From: Synaphobranchus kaupii
Lineage: Eukaryota > Chordata > Actinopteri > Anguilliformes > Synaphobranchidae
DNA length: 64,000 nucleotides
Direction of reading: 5' to 3'
NCBI GenBank assembly: GCA_029718625.1
Contig: CM056376.1
Location: forward strand, 109,713,576 to 109,777,575
Each line of letters starts with the position of its first letter. The first letter of the stretch is position 1. Position numbers and translations under genes: made by a program. Positions 58,890 to 64,000 of the stretch are shown here, in pieces. Under the pieces are notes generated by a model. It saw nothing but the letters and a program-made list of their open reading frames with translations, was not told where the DNA came from and did not search any database.

Positions 58890-61800
58890 ACAACAGCACA
58901 TCAATGTCTGCCACAGCAAGTCTTTTTCAAGTGGTGCAAGTGGTGGCAAGTGAGCGCAAATGATGCAGGCATGTTATAATCTCACAACAGTGAGCACTGT
59001 ACAGATTCAGAGAGAAAGAGAGGGGGAAAAAAACAAAAAACTAGAATGGCACTCTGATAGATGCAGACAGCCGTGTGAGTGGGCAAAGCACTGAACTCTA
59101 TATCTAACGGACGCAACTGCTTGCTATTGCCAAAGTTACAGCAACCAATGTGTCGTCCAGTGCACCGCACCTCTCAATTGCCCCTTAGACTATAATGGAG
59201 AAACTCCTGCATTTTCCTACAATACTAAGGGGTTTACAGTCATATATTAAACCCAGTTATACCCACAATACATATGAGACTAAGAATCAGTGTGTGATTT
59301 TACTTGACACGATTCGATAAGAAAGGTATACTTGTGTTGTCTTACTCATCGGAGAGAGTCAACATTAGACTCTGGTTGGTCCTATTGAACATGTGAGGAT
59401 GACTAGCTGATGGATAGCCTACGATAACATTGCACTACATGTAATGACAGCACCTTATATAGTTGGAGCGAGCAGTGATTCATTTCTATCAATCCAATCT
59501 ATTCAGCTCAATGAATAGTGAGGAAATAAAGTTTATAAATCAGTTTTCTTGGAACGTCACACTGAATATGCGCGTTCATAAAGGAGACAAAAGATCACAA
59601 GTATCACCAGAAACCGTTTTAATACATAATTATAATATATTGGGACAAAGACGTATTTTGTTCTTGATTTGAATCACAATTTTAGATTTGTAATCAAACA
59701 ATTCACATGTGGTCAAAGTGCGGATTCTCAGCTTTTAATTTGGAATGTCCAATTGTCCTTCCAAACATGTTCATAGAGCAACCCCGCTGCACAGGATACA
59801 CTGGTATCTTACCTCAGCGCAGACCCACGGCTATCCTCCCAAACACGTGGCTCTACCATCCGTTTTTCCCTACACACCATTGCCAAACTCGCACAGAGCG
59901 GAATCGAAGGACGAACACCCATATGCAGCTGCATGCAGACCATGTGCTTGCCCAGCATGAGCGATGAGTCATCGTGGCCGACTAAATGTGTGAGTGTGAT
60001 TCATTGATTCATAAGTTCAGTCATTAAGGCCCTGATTGTTCAATTGTAAAAGCACAATCAGTTATGGCTCTAGTGACGCACTATGTTCAGTAAATAACTG
60101 CAATTGTATCCCGTATATGCCACATAAACACTATCACCAAATCGTTCAGTGGAGTTAATTCTGCATTAAACATGTGTCAATAGCTTTAATTATCCATTAA
60201 TAACATTTTTTCTGTAGTCAAACTTGATCGGTAAGAATCGGTAAGAAAACAGATGTCACGAAAATAATTTTTCACACCAGGCCTTGTTGAATGTAAAATG
60301 CACATACTTGTATTAGCAGTTGAACTGTTGTTCTTTATGGTCTCAAAAGAAGAAGAATATAATATAATATAATAAAAACCTGCACAGTAGCAAAGATCGC
60401 TGAACTGAAATTGCCAGGGCAACTCCTGCCGAGTGAACCGATGGAGGGGGTTAGAAAATATTTAATATTGTTCAGAAATATTTCATGTACTTTTGCTTTG
60501 GCTGTGCTAAACTTGCCATCTAACATTCTGCAAACCCAAACCCAACAAAGACCCACTCAATCGATCCGTTGGGGGCAGGGGTTCATGAGAACCCTGTGTG
60601 GATCACCTTAGGATCCACCAGGGATGTTTATTGTACAGAGAGGATAAAAGAAGAAGGTTTTTGCATGCAGGAGATCAGAACTGCTCAATGCAGTATCCCC
60701 GCAGCTCTTCAAATTGCCACTTAGGAGGACCAGTGGCTGAGCGGAGGGAGAGTAATGAAGACACAAACGGGTGGAGCGGAACGCGGATGGGAAAAGCGGA
60801 ATGCCGACGGGAGGAGTGGAACGTGGATGGGTGGAAAGGAACGCGGACGGGGGGAGTGGAATAACGCAGGAGTAACGCTGGAATGTCAGCAATGGATGCA
60901 GTCTTGTGCACGGACGTGTTCTTATCCAGAGACTTGGCATAAATAAACAGACATGGCTGTCCACCTCCATCCACCTCTCAGGACACATAGTGAAATTTCA
61001 ATGCAGGCATTAAATAATCGGGAATACCCCAGTACAGAAATCCCTGATCACAGATATGCCTGGGAGTGTACAGATGTTTCTGGAAATACACATGACGATA
61101 CTCGAAACTACTGCTCATGACCGATACACCACAAATTTAGCTGAAATTTGTGAAATATCTTCCATGAACTCCTGTTTTCATCCAGTGGAAAAAGAGAAAG
61201 GGAGAGAGGTAGTAAAAGAAAGATAGGGAGAGAAAGGTAAAGTAAACAGAGAAAAAGTACACACCAAACTCCACAGAAACCCACAAGCTCACACTGTTCC
61301 CATATGAACACAATTACAGCTGAGGAGCCAGTAAGTATTTTCAGACACCCGGGACACTGGCAGAATAAAACCCAAATTTAACTAAGAGGGCACGGTGTGT
61401 ACCCAAACAACAAAAAGCAAAAATAAAAATAAAAAAACAAAGAAAGAGACAATCTGGAAGGAATTAAGGCACAGTAGGCTTACTGCAAAATGCCTTCAGA
61501 AATGCATTTGCTTTACTCCATTTTAGACTATTAATGCATTTAAACGACACACAAATGTCACGCTTAATTTTGCGTTTCCTACAAACTGGCTTTAGAATGT
61601 AAGGGGAATCTGCTGTAGTCATTGAATTTGTGGCATACTTTTCAGAAAGTTTTTTTTTATTTTGTTTGCTTTAAAAATAAAAAAAGGTATAGCCAAAAGA
61701 CCAGGGGCTCTATCTTGACGATCTTAGCGCTTGGTCTAAACACATGGCACAAGTGCATTTAGGGCATGACCCAGTCCACTTTTGCTAGTTAGACGGCGTG

Positions 61801-63516
61801 TTATCCGAATGCTAAGTGGGCACTGCCCCCGCCCCAATCGTGATGTCTTACTTTCGTTTCGCCTCCACGTTTTTAAACCAGAACAATGTGGCGTCCAGTT
61901 CAATTCTCTTATTCCACCTAAATAGTCCACTAAAATATGTTTCTTAAAATATTTGAGGTGAGAAATAGGCCATGCAGTTGCTGAATCTTGATTCATATTT
62001 GATGTGCAATGTCTAGTTTGATAGCTCCTCCGCCCCCAACCCTCTCCCCACGACGTATTATTCAAAATTGTGTAGTAAGCTGAGACAGGCTGAGACGGTG
62101 GGTGTAGTTACTCTTTAAGTAGCCTATTTGAAATTGTGATCTAAATGTACTTCTGCACTTTCAGTACTACCTGGGATTTAGTTCAGAACAAGTGTAAAGG
62201 CATAGCCTACTAAACTATGTATGGGATGAAATAAGGCAAGCTGTCCTGGCAACCTGCAGCTTTCTTGAGGTTGTTGGACAATGCCATGGAATAAGCAAAG
62301 AAAAGCCCAGACGTGTCCGTCAGTTTCCTGAGCCCAACACAGGAAAAGAGTGTTTTAAGTGGTCTCACAAAAGTCCTTGGTGCAATGGATGGGTTGCAAA
62401 TTCCCATCAGGGCACCTCCTGAGAACGAACACACTTTTGTGTGTAGAGTATTTCAACCACTTGATAAACATTGCCTAAATTGTATGTGATGCCCTGGGAT
62501 TAAATATCCTTAGTTGGAGCACACACAACAGCTACATTTAGAGCTATTTGTGCCACCGCTTTGTGACATTACTGGTGGCTTCTATGTGACAGTGGGTAGG
62601 TTTAATTTTAATATTACAAATATGCATAACGTTACTACAGCGTAGCCTATGCTATATTAGGCCTGGGGAAACCTAATAGTTCAAATAAAATAAGGGCAAA
62701 TGTGAATTGTGCTTTGGCCATTAATATAGTTTTAATATGATTTTTTTTTTCATAATTAACATTGGATTAAGGTCATAAACAATAAATTGTAATATAAGTT
62801 TGATTATTAAAATTATTTTGAATATCTCACAGATAGCAAAGTAACCTATAATACATTTACTTTCTGTCTTGGGATAATTCACAGTTCGATGCAAAACTAA
62901 AACGAGGCAGGATGCTGAGAACGATTGCCGAATTACTGATTGCCTACATGAACGAGCTTTGCGACATGCGTCCGTGGCTTGCAATTGCGATTTCTACGTG
63001 AAACACTCCAAAACGTGCAGGAGAAATCGATCGCATCTCACACATCGCAGCTTGCACATCGCAACTTTCATGAAACGAGCCCCAGGTATGTGGTGGTTTT
63101 AGCGTAAGCGCTTTCTGCTGGCTCAAGATAGCAATACAACAAAAATTATCCTGGCCACACCTCATCTTAAGACCAACCCGTCCAGTTCATTTGCTATAGG
63201 TGCAAAATCACTTGGTATTTAAACGTGAGCGCTGAGTGCTATAATGACCAATGCACCGGGTGTAAGATAGCAAAGACACTTGCGTTTGGGTTAGCGCCAC
63301 TTAGCGCCGGGTGTAAGATAGGGCCTCAATAGTGTAAACTCACTTTAGACTGAATTATCCTTGCTGGAAATAGTTGTATTTGATGACGTACTATACCTTG
63401 AGGAAGGTCCGCCATCTTGAATTTCCTTATCAACAAGAAGGCAGAACTTGGGTCTTCCAAACTGCCCCATTCAAGGACCTGTTCTAGAACCTTCTCTTTG
63501 TAGTGTAATGGACGTT
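44895..63516 (-). CDS. arap2: ARAP2-like protein, C-terminal part (7 spliced exons, 5' end outside window)
   Basis: Seven minus-strand exons with GT-AG borders join in phase to 294 residues plus a TGA stop: 63516-63397, 58846-58710, 53152-53070, 51695-51660, 49330-49267, 45691-45563, 45212-44895. The product reads as the second half of a Ras-associating domain (starting [16 protein letters not shown]), a PH domain ([20 protein letters not shown], then [13 protein letters not shown], then [13 protein letters not shown]) and a Ser/Arg-rich tail with [11 protein letters not shown] near the end. ARAP proteins are phosphoinositide-regulated, membrane-associated GAPs for Arf GTPases with a RhoGAP domain; ARAP2 binds RhoA-GTP but its own RhoGAP domain is considered inactive. 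This window holds none of the SAM, ArfGAP, ankyrin or RhoGAP parts. From memory of the family, the tail resembles ARAP2 more than ARAP1 or ARAP3. The downstream 44 kb lacks host genes, which fits a desert on that side of ARAP2. The paralogue choice is inference. Confidence 0.87.
45064..45098 (-). repeat. Coding trinucleotide tract (poly-Ser) in arap2
   Basis: The plus strand reads GGAGGAGGCGGAGGAGG and similar; on the minus strand this is a TCC-type tract encoding most of a Ser-rich run in the terminal exon. A candidate site of length polymorphism. Confidence 0.7.
45563..45691 (-). CDS. arap2: arap2 exon: linker after the PH domain
   Basis: 129-nt exon, exactly 43 codons in phase 0. The acceptor AG is at 45693-45692 (AATTACAG) and the donor GT at 45562-45561 (GTATGG). 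It begins [20 protein letters not shown] and ends PKSIKE. The (Y/D)-x-WP pattern just after the PH domain is conserved in ARAP tails. The rest is polar, probably disordered, and less conserved, so the evidence here is mainly splice sites and phase. Confidence 0.75.
46218..46330. promoter_or_regulatory. Candidate regulatory cluster in arap2 intron: nuclear-receptor-like half-sites and an X-box-like palindrome
   Basis: CGACCTGTGACCTTTGAACC (about 46224-46243) holds three TGACCT-like half-sites spaced by one base, a DR1-type arrangement. GGTTTCCATGGAAACC at 46312-46327 is a perfect 16-bp palindrome close to the RFX X-box (GTTRCCATGGYAAC), with one symmetric mismatch in each half. Function is inference from motifs only. 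Confidence 0.3.
46331..48373. other. arap2 intron, no further structure recognised
   Basis: AT-rich intronic DNA between the 49267 donor and the 45691 acceptor. A short C run lies at about 46404-46411. Confidence 0.45.
48374..49133. repeat. 95-bp minisatellite, exactly 8 copies, in arap2 intron
   Basis: Units start at 48374, 48469, 48564, 48659, 48754, 48849, 48944 and 49039. Each has GCGGCGTGTGATGATCCCAG, AATGGGGAAACTAGCACAGA, CCAGACAGTG-type and GCTAGCTAGTGTTTCTGCTG segments. Differences are single bases (GGCCAATG, GGCTAATG or GGTCAATG; CCGGCAG or CCAGCAG). It ends about 130 bp from an arap2 splice donor. Confidence 0.97.
49267..49330 (-). CDS. arap2: arap2 exon: C-terminal helix of the last PH domain
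   Basis: 64-nt exon. The acceptor AG is at 49332-49331 (CCTGCAG) and the donor GT at 49266-49265 (GTGAGT). The first G completes Trp, then [20 protein letters not shown] and a final K. The pattern W-x-L-x-C-(8)-W-x-x-x-I-L-x-A is the end of the PH fold, with the conserved Trp of the C-terminal helix. The donor lies about 130 bp from a 95-bp tandem repeat inside the downstream intron. Confidence 0.87.
50093..51364. repeat. A-B-A-inverted-B rearrangement in arap2 intron
   Basis: Block A: 50093-50316 is repeated directly at 50740-50963 (224 bp, no difference seen). Block B: 50331-50740 is repeated inverted at 50955-51364 (410 bp; coordinates sum to 101695 at both ends, so no net indel). The A/B junctions centre on CCCCTATAGGGG, and the first junction is part of a near-palindrome (CATGTCCCCTATAGGGGGAC). 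May be a real duplication-inversion or two haplotypes placed in series by the assembler. Confidence 0.93.
51340..51405. repeat. (GT)n microsatellite at the edge of the inverted block
   Basis: Interrupted GT tract. The inverted copy of its first part lies at about 50331-50348. Confidence 0.85.
51660..51695 (-). CDS. arap2: arap2 36-nt microexon: PH domain [11 protein letters not shown]
   Basis: The acceptor AG is at 51697-51696 (GAATAG) and the donor GT at 51659-51658 (GTGAGT, a strong consensus). One base completes Ser, then [11 protein letters not shown], then TG of a Trp codon completed by the next exon. The resulting [13 protein letters not shown] is the WG(F/L)T strand of the ARAP PH domain. 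Any other phase at this site would break the frame. Being a multiple of three, it could be skipped without a frameshift, but that would delete a core PH strand. Confidence 0.85.
52055..52102. repeat. Long C-rich tract in arap2 intron
   Basis: Runs of 9, about 28, 6 and more C broken by single A or T. On the transcribed RNA this reads as G runs, about 360 nt upstream of the 36-nt microexon. Confidence 0.95.
52308..52390. repeat. Compound TC, TA and CA simple repeat
   Basis: TCTCTCTC then TATATATA, with CACACACACACAC near 52377. Confidence 0.8.
53070..53152 (-). CDS. arap2: arap2 exon: middle of the last PH domain
   Basis: 83-nt exon. The acceptor AG is at 53154-53153, preceded by CTTTC, and the donor GT at 53069-53068 (GTAAAC). 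It encodes [20 protein letters not shown] followed by RRLKPAT, leaving AG of a Ser codon that the microexon completes. The SSK...SS(V/M)K(C/F)Y.G.K...KP pattern matches the ARAP2 PH domain. Phase 0 in and phase 2 out agree with the neighbouring exons. Confidence 0.87.
53659..53895. repeat. Complex CA-rich tandem region
   Basis: CA tracts containing two copies of a unit of about 36 bp with ACATGTACATTGGAACAAAT plus GCATGGGCACAC, and related GGGAACATATGTGCATGG spacers. Confidence 0.9.
53896..55980. other. arap2 intron, AT-rich, no structure recognised
   Basis: A less AT-rich block at 54770-54900 may be conserved noncoding DNA. Nothing else seen. Confidence 0.4.
56215..56530 (+). mobile_element. 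SINE-like repeat in arap2 intron
   Basis: Starts with GTCGTCTCGCAAGAAAGAGG and TTCTGGGTTCTAATCC (B-box-like), continues with CGTGGGTTTCCTCCGAGCAC, GGTCCCCGGGCGCTGCACTG and TGGCTGCCCACTGCTCC, ending in CAATAAAGTATAACTTAACT. These are words of a very common fish SINE-type repeat. Degraded, and I cannot name the exact family. Confidence 0.55.
56930..57180. repeat. Interspersed repeat shared with 59740-59990
   Basis: Shares CATATGCAGCTGCATGCAGA, CCACGTGCTTGCCCAGC, GAGTCATCCTGGCCGACTAA and CATTGCCAAACTC with 59845-59990. A third, weaker relative begins at 55985 (GAATGTCCAATTGCATTCCC). Possibly tRNA-SINE-derived; family unknown. Confidence 0.65.
58085..58130 (-). mobile_element. L2-type LINE/SINE tail fragment
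   Basis: On the minus strand GCTCTGGATAACAGCGTCTG then CTAAATGTAAATG, the same stem-loop tail as the LINE at 27405-27475. Confidence 0.7.
58600..58675. repeat. (GA)n tract
   Basis: Interrupted GA repeats ending about 35 bp from an arap2 donor (58709). Confidence 0.9.
58710..58846 (-). CDS. arap2: arap2 exon: start of the last PH domain
   Basis: 137-nt exon. The acceptor AG is at 58848-58847 and the donor GT at 58709-58708 (GTGAGG). Two bases complete a Gly codon with the previous exon, then 45 codons run from [19 protein letters not shown] to KLCIYKDMK, ending in phase 0. The pattern K-x-LSG-x-KFQDRY-x-x-LRDG-x-L-x-x-YKD is strands 1-4 of the C-terminal ARAP PH domain. A run of 32 G (plus strand) lies 9 bp upstream of the acceptor, so in the pre-mRNA the pyrimidine tract is a C homopolymer. 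Confidence 0.88.
58856..58887. repeat. Poly-G tract (32 G) at the arap2 PH-exon acceptor
   Basis: Uninterrupted G32 on plus, C32 in the pre-mRNA, ending 9 bp before the acceptor AG with GTTTCACAG between. Confidence 0.95.
59740..59990. repeat. Second copy of the 56930-57180 repeat
   Basis: Same strand, with GAATGTCCAATTGTCCTTCC at its left as in the 55985 relative, CATATGCAGCTGCATGCAGA in the middle and GTGGCCGACTAAATG at the right. Confidence 0.65.
60769..60862. repeat. About 20-22-bp minisatellite, 5 units
   Basis: Units GGGTGGAGCGGAACGCGGAT, GGGAAAAGCGGAATGCCGAC, GGGAGGAGTGGAACGTGGAT and so on. CpG-rich, in an arap2 intron. Confidence 0.85.
61704..63326. mobile_element. 1.6-kb TIR element in arap2 intron
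   Basis: Inverted ends GGGGCTCTATCTTGACGATC and AAGATAGGGCC(TC); inside each, TTAGCGC-type words continue. The right end also holds a second CACCGGGTGTAAGATAG at about 63256. The terminus GGCCCTATCTTACACCCGGC is a widespread teleost DNA-repeat end. No transposase recognised. The block 62880-63085, ending ATGAAACGAGCCCC, may be a further nested insertion. Confidence 0.65.
63397..63516 (-). CDS. arap2: arap2 exon: end of Ras-associating domain
   Basis: 120-nt exon. The acceptor AG is at 63518-63517 and the donor GT at 63396-63395 (reads GTATAG). It enters with two bases of a split codon, encodes 39 full codons from [20 protein letters not shown] to KMADLPQ, and leaves one base. RPLHY plus a hydrophobic LEQVLEW helix is typical of the Ras-associating domain after the RhoGAP domain in ARAP proteins. 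The pyrimidine tract before the acceptor is a (TC)n microsatellite on this strand, seen as (GA)n on the plus strand. This is the first exon visible in the window; the upstream intron runs off the right edge. Confidence 0.85.
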
Positions 63517-63520
63517 CTGA

Positions 63521-63549
63521 GAGAGAGAGAGAGAGCGAAAGAGAGCGTA
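63521..63549. repeat. (GA)n tract acting as pyrimidine tract of the first visible arap2 exon
   Basis: On the minus strand a TC repeat directly before the acceptor AG of the exon ending at 63397. Confidence 0.85.
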
Positions 63550-64000
63550 TGAATGTGACTGTACATTAATTGCGTTCAAAATCATGTCACAGTAATACAA
63601 GGTGAAAGTTATACAGGCACATTTGTGAATAATATTTAAAAGCTCATAAAAGGACATCTGAACAATATGTGATTATCATCAGTTTTGTCAGGTATTATAT
63701 TTTATTTCCCCCCAAAGTGAAATAAATAATTAATATTATAATGACATATCTGAAATTTAACCATAAATGCTGAAATTATTGCCTGAAATTCTATAAACAA
63801 AAAAAAATCCATTAAATAGACTGCTTTTCTTTTCTTCATTTTTATAATTATGTAGTTCAAATTTGCAATTATCCTTTGCATATCTGAACATGATTAGAAA
63901 ACACACTCATGTGCAAAATAGACCTATTATCTAGCCCTAATTTACACAAAGGGTAATGCAGTAAATGCTGTTGGCAAAATCACTTGCATTTCCCTTGCCT
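63550..64000. other. arap2 intron, cut by window edge
   Basis: AT-rich, no exon recognised. Confidence 0.5.

Overview
The window looks like nuclear DNA of a ray-finned (teleost) fish. The evidence is Tc1/mariner relics with teleost-type transposase remnants, an L2-clade LINE with its hairpin tail, a tRNA-derived SINE, a DIRS-like retrotransposon, a Ty3/gypsy remnant, many TIR/MITE insertions, very dense (CA)n/(GT)n microsatellites, and a vertebrate gene with GT-AG introns. I cannot name the species. A 500-base run of N (17180-17679) is a scaffold gap.

One host gene is recognisable. On the minus strand, seven exons between 63516 and 44895 join in phase and encode the C-terminal 294 residues of an ARAP-family protein, best matched to ARAP2 (ArfGAP/RhoGAP with ankyrin repeats and PH domains). 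From 5' to 3' on the minus strand they are 63516-63397, 58846-58710, 53152-53070, 51695-51660 (a 36-nt microexon), 49330-49267, 45691-45563 and 45212-44895 (with the stop). They give the end of the Ras-associating domain, the last PH domain and the C-terminal tail. The rest of the gene lies beyond the right edge of the window.

Layout: 1-44300 is a gene desert downstream of the arap2 3' end, filled with transposon relics, minisatellites and AT-rich unique sequence. Notable parts are a TIR element with a MITE inside it (2656-3951), a 41-bp minisatellite (5299-5545), two CpG-rich patches (4500-4890, 6230-6540), a solo-LTR candidate with a 5-bp target duplication (13137-14313), a Tc1 relic carrying a MITE (14948-15619), a short DIRS-like element with intact inverted termini and internal complementary region that was later hit by a SINE (23059-25030), an L2 LINE end (26372-27475), a gypsy remnant (27870-28470), a four-level transposon nest (28486-31740), two TTAA-flanked elements (34311-35461, 37587-37719), a 60-bp minisatellite open on both strands (36241-36780), and two large TA-flanked elements (40794-41709, 41806-43018). 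From 44300 rightwards is the arap2 gene. Its introns hold a 95-bp VNTR (48374-49133), an A-B-A-inverted-B rearrangement (50093-51364), poly-C and poly-G tracts (52055-52102, 58856-58887), SINE/LINE scraps and a 1.6-kb TIR element (61704-63326) about 70 bp from a splice donor.

No RNA gene, CRISPR array, bacterial operon or novel multi-gene system is supported. The most interesting content is structural: the DIRS-like mini-element, the inverted-duplication rearrangement, the DNA-binding-domain-only Tc1 element and the homopolymer that serves as the pyrimidine tract of an arap2 exon.
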